Positions 46,153 through 59,030 of a stretch of DNA of 64,000 bases are shown in pieces (position 1 is the stretch's first letter; every line of letters begins with the position of its first letter). Below the pieces are notes generated by a model, which did not search any database, had not been told where the DNA came from, and saw only the letters and a list, made by a program, of their open reading frames with translations. Position numbers and translations under genes: made by a program. The stretch lies in NCBI GenBank assembly GCA_032622095.1, contig CP136067.1, positions 95,532,707 to 95,596,706 of the forward strand. Direction: 5' to 3'. The stretch is from Siphonodentalium dalli. Taxonomy: Eukaryota > Mollusca > Scaphopoda > Gadilida > Siphonodentaliidae.

Positions 46153-46674
46153 CCTTTTCTATTTACAGGCGATAAAGGACTCCTGGCGCCAGATTCTGCT
46201 TGGTTCTCTTCTTATGGTGACAATAAAGACAAGATTCCACCAAAAGTTCCGAAATTCACACCTTGTTGTGCTAAATAAAAGACATTTGTCATTTGTCAAT
46301 TTTGCGCAAACACAATTTATTTCCTGGTTACGTTCGTTTGACTTTCTGTTCCAGCATGTCAAATTGTTGTCATGCGCAGTGCCATCGTTCAAATTGCACC
46401 GGATATCGGAGATACTATATACCGAGACCAACCAATAACAAACGCTAACTACCGAGAACAAGTCTAAATGTGATAATTAAGTCATAATAATGTTTAATTA
46501 TAGTGAATGTATCAGTCTTGAGTGGATATTATATCATATTTGACATTTTAAATGACATATTATGGGTATACCGATAACTTGAAACATCATTTAAATTCTT
46601 TATTCTCATCACCCATTTAATGCATACACAAATATAATATAATGCATACATAAATAAACATATTTAATGATTTG
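46153..46674 (+). repeat. Inverted duplication, left arm (522 bp)
   Basis: Near-identical inverse of 47284-47801. It starts CCTTTTCTATTTACAG, a consensus-like splice acceptor, followed by a 36-codon frame to TAA at 46276-46278 that overlaps an AATAAA. The opposite strand has a 100-codon frame. All three differences between arms in the overlapping part change the amino acid in both frames, so neither shows protein-level constraint. Confidence 0.85.
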
Positions 46675-46679
46675 TGGGT

Positions 46680-47031
46680 TGGGACTTCTGCCTGTATGTG
46701 TGTGTGTTAGCTGTGGCCTGGAAAACTGCCCGACAGATTTTGACGAAATTTTATACCTAAGGGTATTTATTTCCGGGGATTGTTTTGGACGGGTCAAACG
46801 TAATCCCGACCTAACCTTGACCTTCAAAAGGGTCAATTCAAGGTCAAATCGGGTAAAATCAGACTGATTTCTACGGGTACTTTTGTCGGGTACTTTTGTC
46901 CGGGCAGTGTTTTGGACGGGTCAAATCGTGACCACACCTGACCTTCAAAATGGACAATTCAAGGTCAAATCGCACAATTAGCCGAAAAGCAGAGGGGAAA
47001 CAGCCCGGACGAAGTCGGGTCCACCTGCTAG
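46680..47031 (-). mobile_element. Reversed copy of the TCAAGGTCA-unit element
   Basis: Two units with TGACCTTCAAAAGGGTCAAT, GGTCAAATCG, GTCGGGTACTTTTGTC, ending GTCCACCTGCTAG at a TA run exactly as the 14908 copy begins. It lies within the spacer of the inverted duplication. Confidence 0.7.
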
Positions 47032-47070
<39 letters not shown>

Positions 47071-47245
47071 ATATATATATATAATATATATTATATAATA
47101 TATATTATATAACATGTTTATTATATTATATATATTATAATATAATATATATATGATATATATAATATATATAATATATATACCATATATAACAAATATG
47201 ATATAATCTATATTAATATTTAATATATATATTCTATATATATCT
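47032..47245. repeat. TA-rich microsatellite
   Basis: (TA)n followed by ATATAATATATTATATA-like sequence of ~210 bp. It forms the centre of the inverted duplication and could extrude as a cruciform. Confidence 0.9.
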
Positions 47246-47283
47246 AATAAACCTGGCTATTCATAATAATTCAGGTTTCCGGG

Positions 47284-47801
47284 CAAATCATTAAACATGT
47301 TTATTTATGTATGCATTATATTATATTTGTGTATGCATTGTGATGAGAATAAAGAATTCAATTGATGTTTCAAGTTATCGGTATACCCATAATATATGTC
47401 ATTTTAAATGTCAAACATGGTATAATATCCACTTAAGACTGATACATTCACTATAATTAAACATTATTATGACTTAATTATCACATTTAGACTTGTTCTC
47501 GGTAGTTAGCGTTTGTTATTGGTTGGTCTCGGTATATAGTATCTCCGATATCCGGTGCAATTTGAACGATGGCACTGCGCATGACAACAATTTGACATGC
47601 TGGAACAGAAAGTCAAACGAACGTAACCAGGAAATAAATTGTGTTTGCGCAAAATTGACAAATGATAAATGTCTTTTATTTAGCACAACAAGGTGTGGAT
47701 TTCGGAACTTTTGGTGGAATCTTGTCTTTATTGTCACCATAATAAGAGAACCAAGCAGAATCTGGCACCAGGAGTCCTTTATCGCCTGTAAATAGAAAAG
47801 G
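47284..47801 (-). repeat. Inverted duplication, right arm (518 bp)
   Basis: Inverse of 46153-46674 with few differences. The acceptor-like end is at 47786-47801 and the short frame at 47785-47676. Confidence 0.85.
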
Positions 47802-47805
47802 AAAG

Positions 47806-48945
47806 AGCTTCAGATAGACACTGATAGTACGGAAGTAGAGTCTCAATACAGATGTATATCATGTATTGTGACTCAATAGGGTCTAACACAATAGCGGGCA
47901 TTTGACCGAGAGCGTTCATTGGTAATGTTCCGGAAGAATAGTAGCAGACTGTTGACGATGGGTTTATTTAAAGATCAAACATCCCTGGTGATGGAAGCAT
48001 AGCGAGAATCCAAGTTTTCGATAGAATATGAACCGCTGAAGTCTGGGATAGCGATTGTGTGCGTATATCGTTGAAGTGTTGAGATGATACAACTAATTGG
48101 TCTCAGTTAGTAGAGCATACCACAGAACGGCACTTATTCACCGAGTCAAGTAGCCAAGACCAAAGTAAAGACAGCAGGATTCATGTTCAACCACACGCAT
48201 CAATAAAACACTGATCACTATGATCTGCGTGTGTACACACCTCTCTCCCAGCTATTTAGCACCGTCCATATTTCACACCTGGCAGGATTATCATGCAGGC
48301 ACGACATTAGCAGTTTTCCAGAAATATCCACAAGCGTGCGACAAGCATATTGATGACCAGGAATCAATTGGGATCCGAATGACTGTAGAGTTCGAACAAC
48401 CTTAACACATATTATCACAAAGTGATACACCGTCCTAGAATCTGTGCATTTAAAAATAAAGGCTTACAATGTTTTTTTAGGCACATACATGGCTTGTTTT
48501 GTCATGTGTGATGACTTGTTTTCCTATCGTTTGAACTGGATACTCAAATAACAGATATTGTTATATTTTTTTTTTGAAACCGACAGATTTGAGATAATTC
48601 TTTCCATAAATATATTGAAAATCATTTGTCAGAGCGTAATTATAGGCAATCAATATATTTTTTGTTGCGTATATAGTTTATAAAAGTTTAAGTGGCAGAA
48701 CAAGATACAGGTACTTTGTATAGTTTCACTTCGCGAATGTACACAGTATCTTGTTTGGCCACTTGCAATTTTGGAAACCCATAAATGCAACGAGAAATTG
48801 TTGATTGTATATTTAAGCCCCCTTATTGTCTCTATTATACATTTAACAATGATATTTACAAAGTAGTTTTTATATTCAGAATAATTGTCAATTGTATATC
48901 TTAAAACACAAATGAAATTCTATATTAATTTAAAATTAAATGTTT
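47806..48945. other. Non-coding stretch
   Basis: GGTCTCAGTTAGTAGAGCAT at 48100-48119 resembles a tRNA D-arm/A-box, probably an old tRNA-derived relic without a B box. No gene recognised. Confidence 0.35.
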
Positions 48946-49480
48946 TTCTTAATTAAGAATTGTTTTCTAATTATCTTTCCTTGGGGAAAATATTCCTACT
49001 TAAGAAAACTTGTTTTCCTTACTTAGATTTATTTTCTTGCTTGAGAAAATCTGATTCTAGAAAAAATTGGCATCACTTAAGAAAAAATATCTTGACGATA
49101 TTTCTAACTATAGAAAATATAATATCTAGTTATAGAATAATTGTATAGCTTTCTTAAATTTCTAGCTATTCTTCCTAGAAAATCGAAGTTTCTTAAACTT
49201 ATCTTATTTCAAGAAAAATAAACTTGTGCCAGAGAAAAACAATCTTTTCTACATTAAGAAAAAAAAATCTAAAATAAGTTTTTTTTTACTATGATTTTCT
49301 TACTGAGATTACTGCGTTTTCTTAAAGAAATTTTCTAGACTCGATATTTCACTTTCTTAGAAAAGAAATTTGTCCACCCTTTTATTTCTTGACCTAGAAA
49401 AAATGTTGTGCTTATTTTTCTAGCTATTCTCCCTAAAAATTTCTCATTTCAAGTTTTTTCTTTCCTGAATTGAGAAAATA
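48946..49480. repeat. Array of TTCTTAAGAAA / TTCTAGAAA palindromic words
   Basis: Dozens of TTTTCTT, AAGAAAA, CTAGAAAA and self-complementary combinations at 10-30-bp spacing, ending GAGAAAATATTTTTGGCAGTG. A shorter relative with a similar end is at 50820-50972. Confidence 0.7.
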
Positions 49481-49591
49481 TTTTTGGCAGTGCATCGCTG
49501 GTGGCAACGTTGGTGGTGCGGAACATCCCTCATCTTACGCTCATTTGGTATCGTTGAAGAGCTTAACGCTCACAAAGATCATCACCAACAA

Positions 49592-49860
49592 ATGGTTTGT
49601 GAAATATGCGGCAAGAGTTGTTCAACAAAGTCAAATTTGACTTTATATGCACCAAAATTTAAAAAAACGCATTAACAGAACCGCATGTGAGAAAACATTC
49701 ATTCGTAAATTCAAATTAGTCGACCATATGAATGTGCATCTAAATATCGGCCGTACAGTTGCAACCTATGCAAGACAAATTTTGCACAACGGACGTCCCA
49801 GATGCGACATGCGAATGCACATATGAGAGACCGGACACTTGCATGTGAACATAAAATATG
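49592..49860 (+). pseudogene. C2H2 zinc-finger relic, three fingers in two or more frames
   Basis: Finger 1, MVCEICGKSCSTKSNLTLYA, has both cysteines but Tyr where the first His belongs, then a stop. Finger 2, CEKTFIRKFKLVDHMNVH, has lost its first Cys pair partner. Finger 3, CNLCKTNFAQRTSQMRHANAH (49760-49822), has perfect CX2CX12HX3H spacing in a shifted frame, then MRDRTLACEHKI and a stop. Linkers and frames show a decayed multi-finger gene. A different locus from 11.1 kb. Confidence 0.65.
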
Positions 49861-50819
49861 AAAACATGTCCCAACATGCATCGCTATTATTCAGTTGTGT
49901 TCGCGTGATTAAAACATGTTATTTTGTTCCTCATTTATGAGACACACTAGTAGCACTTGAAGAGGTACATGTTTGCATATCATACTCTGACAATATAGAG
50001 AGTGAGGTCATTTAAAGGCGATATCATATGGGGCATTTTATAAGTCCACAAGAAACGTCCGCTGTAAGCGTTACGCTTGTATCTTTCAAACGGGTGTAGC
50101 CTGCATCTTCGAACAAGATAAACGTTACCATCTCAAAAAAATATTTTCGACGATCACTTCGTTAATGTTTCGATATATAATAAAACAACAACACAATATC
50201 AGTATCACTGTCTCCACTCCAAGGTTATGCTTACATACAATGTACTTCTATTACACGAATCGGTATAGCTAAACTTGTCATTAATGTGTCAAATACAGGC
50301 AAATATTCACTAAAACATTAATTTAGAGAGTGGTTATTTAACGAATATCAATGGAAAAAATATATGTCATGTATTAAACCTGCTACCACATCAGACGGAA
50401 AAAAACACACATTTGTTGTCGAGCGAGATGCACGCCTTTCTCTTTTGAGGTTGGGTGTTTTTGTTCACATTTTTAAAGAAAATCACGAGTTGTAAACTTG
50501 GATCCAAATAGGTGTAAGCGTGTCTAGCAGGACCGGTTCCCAGGGGGTGGTATCTACATGTGTGGCTTGTCAATGAGTTACCACGCGGTCGACCATGTGA
50601 CTATGCTTCTGTTTACATGGGACAATCACGTGGTGGCGCCGACGATCACGTGACTTCGTCTACAACACAAAATCTTCGTCTAACTTCGGAATTTGTTGTA
50701 ATCGTTATAAACATAAGATTAGCAAGTTGCAAGATAATAACTTGCAAGTGGAAGTTAGCTATCTTGCAGGTACAAGTCAATAAATAAATTTGCTTTGAGC
50801 TAACCAGCCACCGTATTTT
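49861..50819. other. Non-coding stretch
   Basis: AAGTTGCAAG.TAATAACTTGCAAGTGG words near 50720-50750. No gene recognised. Confidence 0.35.
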
Positions 50820-50972
50820 GTTAACTATGAGAAAAACAATTTCTTAATCCAGAAATTATTTTTCTTGACTAAGAAAACTGTCAAAAATCATCATGTTCGT
50901 GTGTCACTCCCAAAAACAAATCACATTTTAAGTTTATTTTTCTCAAAATAAGAAAATCCTTTTTGACATTGT
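50820..50972. repeat. Short relative of the TTCTTAAGAAA array
   Basis: AATTTCTTAATCCAGAAATT, CTTGACTAAGAAAACTG and TTTTTCTCAAAATAAGAAAA, ending CCTTTTTGACATTGTA, comparable with the end of the array at 49480. Confidence 0.6.
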
Positions 50973-52760
50973 ACACGGATGAGACAGATATAAAGATCTT
51001 GCCACAGAAAGTGGATTGGAATGAGAAAGGTTACGTCACGGAAGTGAAGCACCAGGTAAATTTAATCTCCTTTATGATTCTTTAGAGTTGTATATATCTT
51101 GTTGGCCACAATGACAACAACAGCATCATTTTTTTTTATAAAACCCGATTTCTAGAGCACAAATAGCTTTTTTTGTGTGAATAAAATACCAATAAACTGA
51201 AGGTTTGATATATTCTTTATAATAGTAAAATAAAGTTGTTTATTTTTAATTTGCGTTTAAATGTCTTATTTGTAATGAAATTTGACTTCACTGGGGGGTC
51301 ACGGATGCTAACAAGATTTGTTATCCTCTCTTCTTATTGGCTTATGTTGCGTCACATGGCGGGTCGGAACTGACTTTTTATCCTCGAGGGCAGCATTTCG
51401 AAAGTTGTTTCCCGCTCAGCGATGACAAGTAAACATAGAACGAAGTACTCAACGTGCAGATATTCTGTTTCGTAACAACCGTGAACTGTGCTGTTTGCTA
51501 TTGTATCATTTTTGTTTATTTCAATTAAATCACGCTGTGTATAATTTGTATTATCACTGAGATTAACCCGTTATAAGATGTATTGTTACCATCCTCTCCA
51601 TTTCCCCCGCTTCTGATTAGTCCTATACATGTCACGTGCGGGGTGACATTGTTTTTGTCGCCCGCCTGATGTTATATTGCAAGAATATATCTAATAATTG
51701 CAGTAACTCAGCAATTTCACATCACAAATACGTATTATAATCATAAATCTTATACACCCCACGGATTCACAAAAACACCAGTTGTGGATTGCTAATTTGC
51801 ATATATTTAGATAACACTAATATTCGAACTTTCAAGCTGATACTTTTATCGGAAAAGTGTTATTATGCACATGTACTTATTTACATCGAAACATCTAGGT
51901 GATTCAACATGTCGATATTATGGTGCGAGATTGAAAGTGTCGATCCCTTGAAGCCGGTTCTTATAAATTCTTGCTGGTGTACGTACCATATAATGCATAC
52001 GTTTGTCGTGAATGAAGTATCCTGTACGCTTATCCCTCATATCTGACCTATTTGTGGTGTCTACATTGCTATTATTATTCCACCATTGAAGTATTTTTGT
52101 CTGGGAATGTACTTGTGAGTATTGACACATATGAATGTACATTTTTGAAATCGACAACTTCCCAATAGCTTTTGGGAAGATCGTAATGAAATTAATATCG
52201 CAAACAAGACGACATTGAATGTGCCCAATAGCAGAAGTGGATAAAATACTTCCATGGCTTATTGGTTTACATGCATGGACCGATATTGACGATTTAAATT
52301 ACCTCCACCCTGCATAAAGTTGATCAACTTTTATCCTAATGGACCAGAATAGCCCCTTATTATGGTTCATCTCACTTCCGTTTCCAAGTTCGGCCCATTT
52401 CGTTTCAAAAATATGGCCAGACTCCCAAAAGAGGTTCCCGGCAAAATTCCATACTGCAACTTTGAAATGCATTTGTCGTGCTCCATAAGGAACTGGGACA
52501 ACCAGAATAGAACATTTAGTTGTCAGTTGATTAACTAACATGTATAATAACCAAATGAGTCACAATTTGCTACCTTTCGGAAACGCAGAGAATTATCTTC
52601 TGGCTATACGTAAGAAAATCAACATTTTACCAAATTTGATTGCCATTATGGAAGTAATCTTGAGTAATTTGGTCTATAAACACCGTAGTGTGACAAATTT
52701 AAGATAGACCAAACAATAAAGAGCTTTCATACCAAAGTTAATTACATTTTACTTGGAATA
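50973..52760. other. Non-coding stretch
   Basis: No recognisable gene, repeat or hairpin of note. Short frames at 51918-52541 lack motifs. Confidence 0.35.
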
Positions 52761-52769
52761 ATGGTCCAA

Positions 52770-53385
52770 ACCTGAAAAGTGATTTTTGCCTATATTTATG
52801 TCAAGTTTGTGTGAGAAAAATCTAATATTTCTGGTAATGTCAGTGGTAGCAATAATAACAATTAGCCATGGCGCATCAGGCATGTTAGTATTCAATGAAT
52901 AGAAGACAACATAACCAAGTTTATACATCAACAACAACTTGTGAGCGAATGCGGGACATGCTGGGGCAATATCTACCATTTTCCATATTTTGGATCTGCT
53001 CATTTCTTCTTGAAATATGACTAGAATACCAATTGTGATTTTGTTGTGAAATTTTATACCGTGTTCTGTAAAATCTAACTCAAGAATTGCATATTTCATT
53101 GCTCCGATGATCAGTTAATATAAAAAATACACATTTCTTAACCAGTTCTAAACAGCATAAACTGACCTAGAAGATATTAGTGAAAAGACGTTCTATTTTT
53201 ACTTGTGGCGGCCATCTTGGATGGGGAGTTCCAATTTTGCCCTATAAATGTGGTATATGTCTCATCTTTACTGCAATATATATTTGTATACATTTGACTA
53301 GATTTCCCCACTATAATTTGCATCAAACTGACTTAGGGCTTAGTATGAAAAACGGCGGCCTTGATGGACGCCATCTTGTCTGGAG
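52770..53385 (-). mobile_element. Dispersed repeat R, copy C
   Basis: Reverse-oriented, more diverged. GTGGCGGCCATCTTGGATGG at 53206 and GACGCCATCTTG at 53367 are the motif-bearing parts. It has an uninterrupted CACTATAATTTGCATC at the hAT target position. Confidence 0.7.
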
Positions 53386-56300
53386 TCAACACAGCCACTT
53401 TGTTTCGTGTTAACATTGCTTAAAAGTTGAAGGACATAATAATGAACAAAATGAGTGGGGTAAAGTTAAGTCCGGGGGTGAAAGGGTACCCCTATTAGCT
53501 CCCGGACTATAGATTGTGACTAAAATGTATCTGATGTTTCTTAAAGTGGAGCCAAGTCATTGATTAGTGTTTTTTTTTCTAACCAAATTGTATGTTTGAA
53601 ATAAAACAAAAATGTATAAAATCTACCACAATCGGGATACACGCAATACATAACTTAATTTTGTTAGTAAGGACAATTCTCGCTCATATGGCTGGCATTT
53701 TTAATTTACCCATAGTATAAAAGACCAAGCTGCCAACGGGTATACAGCCTGATACATGTCCAACCCACATATGTACACACTGGGCAGTTTTCCTCACAGT
53801 TACCGGGCAACAGCAATGTACAATGGCTTAAAGATACGGGGGGTCTTGGCGGTGGGTATGCTGTTAAAATATTCATCTCCGTCAAAAACCGCCATAAACA
53901 GTAGGAATAGTAAGATATAGACAGACTTTGTTCTTATGTCAATCAGAAATATGGCATAAACAGTATGTTATTGTCAACTTTTTCCCCTTTGTTGTGTAAA
54001 CAAAAGCAAAAATAGTTACTTTTCATGGCTTTTGTTTAGATCCGGATATGGTAAACATAAAGAGCGTTATTTGTTACTGTTTTCCTGTTATCGAAATAAT
54101 AACGAGCGTTTATACCATTTGTGTGTGATTAACCAATAGAATTGCGCTGCGTTATGTAAACAGAAGCACAACTTCTGTAACACGAGCAGTCTCTTGTTTA
54201 AGTACACCAGCATACGTCTTGACGACAATATACTATTTACGCGCTGATGATGTTTGGCATATGAGCGGAACTGTATATATTTTGGTGTTCCTTCTGTTGA
54301 TGGCGATTTGAACAAATATAAATATTTCTGCAACGAACGCCGCCCGTGCCTTTAAAATGGGAGAAAAAACAGGCGTTTTCACCAAAATGGTTGCCATGAC
54401 AACCAGGTCAATTTCCCAGCTTGGCATAATATCCAAAATGACTTACATGTATATTCATTGGTTGTACATGCATGCCAGATTTGGCACTTTTACTATAAAA
54501 TGCACGAAATTGCATATCTCCGCCGACTATTGGTCCCACCCCGTGGCTGCAAGTGTGTATCTGGAGTTAGACTACTAGATGTTAGGATTTATTGCAATTT
54601 TCTATTCATATCTAGACAAATTGTCATATTGGACAGAGCCATGGATCGCCCTTTATCCACGTCACTGATTCTTCAAGTGGGTTGGAGCTGTCCCTAATAA
54701 TTTTACTGAGATGTTGTTTTGGTTTTTCCTTTTCCTCACGTTTTGCTATTTATACAATCTCAATTATATCATCAAAACTCATTCTGCAGATATATAATGG
54801 TCTATTCTGATTCTATATAAACGTATACCCATAATTTATACTGCTCCATGCATGCGGATTGTGGCCGGTTAGAGCTCGTGATTTGGTCGTAATACATTGA
54901 CAAAATACAAACACCCTGGTCAAGTGGTCCTGCTAATATGCTACGATGCTGGTGGGGCAATTGCAATGATGCGGGTAGGGCAATCTGATGCCGTTACGAA
55001 AAAGAACCATTATTTGTTCTAAAGTCGTAATTTTTGCGGTGTTTGACTAATCCGAACGGTTTGAGAAAACCAGTGTGTATATGAAACATTAATTTCCATC
55101 AAACATACATAATCATCTCCAGGATATGAGAAATCTAATGGCAGTGTTTAATGATTTCTACTGGCGTCATAAATAAACGATCCCATATGTTGGACTTATA
55201 TGTTGTATGGCATACAAACACGTATATATCGCAAACTGTAGCACAATTATGTCATGGTAAAGGCGAGGTTAACATGTTATGTAAAATCAAATTGAATAAT
55301 TTAGTATAAATTTACTTGATGGCTTCAGACAAACTAAGTTACTAATTTCCGTGTACAAGGCGTAATCAAATTAATTGACCGATAGTGGATTGGATAACTC
55401 GTGGCACACATCGTGTAACATTATGTTGATACGGCCGGGGCGTGAAATCAAGCCACTTACTGCATGACTATACAATAATCAGATGGAGGAGGAAGACGTT
55501 CTGTTGTCGCCGATGAGGGATATCGTCGAAGAACATACTTCCCAACGCCGGAAAATGGGCATTAATAAAATCGCTGTAAAACAATTGCTCAAAGTCGATT
55601 TTAACCGATTTTGGATATGTTATAGTAGAGATATTCTTGCTTCAAATTGTGAACTACAACAGATAATTATTAAGAATAGTGTAATACGTCATTAAAATTT
55701 GCGTTATTTATATTCGTTGTCGTTTTTCCCTACCCGTTGGAATTTAAACAAACTCACAAACATTGGGTTAAATTAACGAACCAGTAGGCTTGAAGTAACT
55801 AAACATGGGGTTAGAAAAAACCTATATCAATGTGTAACTATATTTCATCTCAATCAATGAGTGTTGGCCATATAATCTGATACTCTGGTCATTTATTAAG
55901 GTTTCCCAAAAATAAGTCCAATGAATGGATTCATTTCGGACATTAACGTCTGAATAGAGGAAAGATATTGAATTTAACCAGACTTCGAACCTATAGTATG
56001 TAATATGAAAGTCCGAATCGATGTGTAACATATAATGGCTTCATTTGCGGGAATAAATTAACAACTTAGAAAAGAATAATTGTACCAAAGACACACGCTA
56101 CAACTACATATAAGTCCGACATAACACATGCCTTGACTGTGTTTTGTTTGAGCTTGATACCAATAAAGAGAAGAAAATATGACAAAGAGAGCTTACGTCC
56201 AGCAAATGTTTATCAATGGGCGCAACATAAAACCAGTAATTATTAATTAAACTAATCTAAGCCAACAATCTAACCCACCTACTGAAACTAACTTCTGGGA
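53386..56300. other. Mostly non-coding stretch
   Basis: A short imperfect palindrome AGTCCGGGGGTG...CTCCCGGACT at 53467-53512. A fragment of dispersed repeat R at 55585-55650 (CTCAAAGTCGATTTTAACCG). No gene recognised. Confidence 0.4.
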
Positions 56301-56302
56301 TT

Positions 56303-56342
56303 TAACCAAATGTTCATATAATAAGTTCAACAAAATTGAATG
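56303..56342 (+). repeat. AATGTTCAGATAATAAGTTC family end
   Basis: AAATGTTCATATAATAAGTT followed by CAACAAAATTGAATGACG matches the left arm of the foldback at 58205-58270. Confidence 0.6.
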
Positions 56343-57682
56343 ACGGGCTACAGAAGCTGCTGTCAATAGGAATTTTTTTTCACAAATTATTTTCTCTGAA
56401 CCGGGACAAAAAAGTTATATATTTTCTTCAACAAGTTTTGTTGGAAATCTATCTTTTAAAGCAGTTTACATGACGTGTTTGCACTATCATACGTTTCTCT
56501 AATGCCTTATTAGTTGAAACTAGTCTTGAAAAGGAGTGTCATCGACATGTTGTTGGAAAGGCCAACGTTTAGCAACCTATATGATATCTTAGCCCATGTA
56601 TACATCGCAATGTCCACTTACATCGCCTGTTGAGTACATTGTCAGGGAAACATATTGGATTTTGATATTGTTATAAAGTTGATCAATCGCCGGTCAATAT
56701 GTACGTAGAAAGTGCACAGAACTTTCTATTGTCGATGTATTGTAAAATGCCACTGAAAACGAAATTACTATCGGATAGCATCCCACGCGATGTAAACGGA
56801 AACCTATTCATTGTGGACTGGATACGAGGGGAAGGGTCAGATATAAGGTTCTGTTGATTTTAAACGCTTCTTGTTATGGTATTTAAATGTGAATTAAAAC
56901 TATTTGTTGCTTCCCAATGTGAGGAATAACTTCGGAAGGTAGATATATACTGGTAATGTTGGAGATTCTTCTGTATAGGACATAACATTATAAATTGTGT
57001 GATTATTGTTTTTAATTTCTCTTATGAAAGGGAAACATGTTATAATGAAGGACTATTCCGTTCGCGTTGGAAATGCTTTTGGACAGCACATATTCGATCT
57101 TATATGGTCTGAATGGAAACATGATATTTTTCTCAGAAAGAGGGGATCTGTTATTGTATAGCACGCTATCACTTGCGACTATTCTGTTAACCATTCCATG
57201 AGTGGATCTTCCTGATTTATTTCGAAAAACCCTGTGCTAATGCATTCTCGTATATATGTAAGTCGACAATGGGGCGCTCGTGTATACAAGAGAATGCATT
57301 GGCCTAACAATATTTACCTTGACATTGTAAGTTAGTAGGCCCAGTACATTTTCTTATATAAGCGAGACTCCCTATGTGAGATTCGCAAATATAAGAGAAT
57401 GCACTGGCACAGGGTCGTTATCGCTGCACCAGCGCAGCTCTCCTAATGGACCCCCATAAAAGGTTAAATTGTTCTTCCCTGAAATAGCTTTTTTTTGCTC
57501 GGGCCAAAGAAAAGATCATGTGAATATTACAATAGCATGCATACCGGTATGTATAAATGTTATTCATACGTATCGCCATCATGATCTGCACATGCGTATA
57601 TGACAGTAGACGGTCGGTCATTGAATGAGACCTGATCTATGCCTATGTATATCCCTCTACATGTATTCATATATTTTGTATA
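56343..57682 (+). repeat. 1.34-kb duplicated block, copy 1
   Basis: Collinear with 62297-63631 at moderate divergence (short indels, many substitutions). It begins ACGGGCTACA and ends CATATATTTTGTATAT. It holds hairpin MITE copy 4. No coding frame is conserved between copies. Confidence 0.85.
57191..57473 (+). mobile_element. Hairpin MITE copy 4 (283 bp, TTAA-flanked)
   Basis: TTAA at 57187-57190 and 57474-57477. Terminal regions are CCATTCCATGAGTGG and, inverse, CCTTTTATGGGGGTCC. Hairpins at 57236-57303 and 57338-57408 are diverged from those of copies 1 and 2. Also part of the 1.34-kb block. Confidence 0.65.
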
Positions 57683-57841
57683 TGTAGTCGAGGGTAGTTC
57701 CGCAGCATATACGTAAGGAGTTATTTGAAATACGAGGGCATTACGGGGATTCGGGCTGTGAGTCTTCTTATTGGGGCAAATTGTTTTAATTCTGGCTGAA
57801 TCTGGCAAGTGAAGGGGTTAATATCGGTACTTCTGTTTGGC

Positions 57842-58110
57842 CGTGACCACCCTCCGTGTGTATGTGGGGTTCATTGACACCCGCGCACAGATGTGGAGAC
57901 CAAAATCACCCCTAGACGCAACAGGGGCGGTCCGGGCTGTTAGATTCATTCGCGGCGAACATATTCGCCGATGCCGGCATTTTGAGGGGTTTTAGCAACA
58001 CTTATGTGTGATCGCGACCCCTGTCCGTGCGTGAGTGGCTTTCCATGACACCCCTGCACATATATTACCACTAAACTCACTCCTATACTCCACAGGGGCG
58101 GTCCGGGCTG
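57842..58110 (+). repeat. GC-rich direct repeat, 171-bp spacing
   Basis: GTGACCACCCTCCGTGTGTA...CAACAGGGGCGGTCCGGGCT at 57842-57939 and a diverged GCGACCCCTGTCCGTGCGTG...CCACAGGGGCGGTCCGGGCT at 58013-58110. More GC-rich than the neighbourhood. Confidence 0.7.
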
Positions 58111-58204
58111 GTCCGGTGGTGTTTAGTCATACCGTTTAGAGGGATGTAAGATAATACAATGAGACAACATGTAATAAAAGTACAGAAGGAGTCCTATTTA
58201 TTGA

Positions 58205-58270
58205 CGGAAATGTTCAGATAATAAGTTCAACAAAATTAAATGACGTTCATTGAACTTATTATCTGAACAC
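58205..58270. repeat. Foldback, ~20-bp arms (TGTTCAGATAATAAGTTCAA)
   Basis: Arms at 58211-58230 and 58250-58270 are inverse. The same arms form another foldback at 63883-63931. Confidence 0.8.
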
Positions 58271-58859
58271 TTCATACGGGATAACAACTCATCAATCAGT
58301 GTTTAATATAGAAAGGATCAAACAACACAATCTGATTCATCGTATCACGGAGCCACATATATAGACGTTTATAGGAAAATCGGCAAATAAGGTGTTTAAC
58401 AATAGGAAGCAGATAATATAGAAACCAAGAAGAACATTTGAGCACCGTACCCCTTTAGTGTAAACAATATTTATTTCTACCCTCAAATAACATATAGAAT
58501 ATTTGTTTTACATATGTTTATGACATGATTTATGAGGATTAAGAGGATCTAACAACATCCGAGTCATTGCGTACGTTGAGTTATCTCCTTAGTACCCCTT
58601 TAAACAACATATTAACACACAGTACCACGAACCAATCAAGTCTCAAAACCAAAGCGGAGTATATGCGCTGTGGAAATTCACAATGCACTTTCAAAAATCA
58701 AAAATCGTTAAAAACTCATATTTTAAACTGATATCTACACGGGAAATATGTATCGATTGTATCTAGATTTTGAACATCAAACACACCGCAAACATTTACT
58801 AGATGTTCGATAAATGCATACAGTACCTTTCACTCGTAAGTACAGTATCTCATGCAACA
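58271..58859. other. Non-coding stretch
   Basis: No gene or repeat recognised. Confidence 0.4.
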
Positions 58860-59022
58860 AATACCTAGCACATTCACTGCATAATACCTAGCACATTCAC
58901 TGCATAATACCTAGCACATTCACTGCATAATACCTAGCACATTCACTGCATAATACCTAGCACATTCACTGCATAATACCTATCACATTCACTGCATAAT
59001 ACCTAGCACATTCACTGCATAA
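58860..59022 (+). repeat. 23-bp tandem repeat, seven units
   Basis: CTAGCACATTCACTGCATAA with period 23. One unit has CTATCACATT; otherwise the units are identical. Confidence 0.95.
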
Positions 59023-59030
59023 TTTCCCGA

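Noticed and set aside
46159-46461. 100-codon frame conserved in both arms of the inverted duplication as a real protein
   Set aside because: The arms are nearly identical DNA, so conservation of the frame is expected; the few differences seen are replacement changes.
48100-48119. tRNA gene (GGTCTCAGTTAGTAGAGCAT)
   Set aside because: Only the D-arm/A-box part resembles a tRNA; no anticodon stem, B box or acceptor pairing follows.
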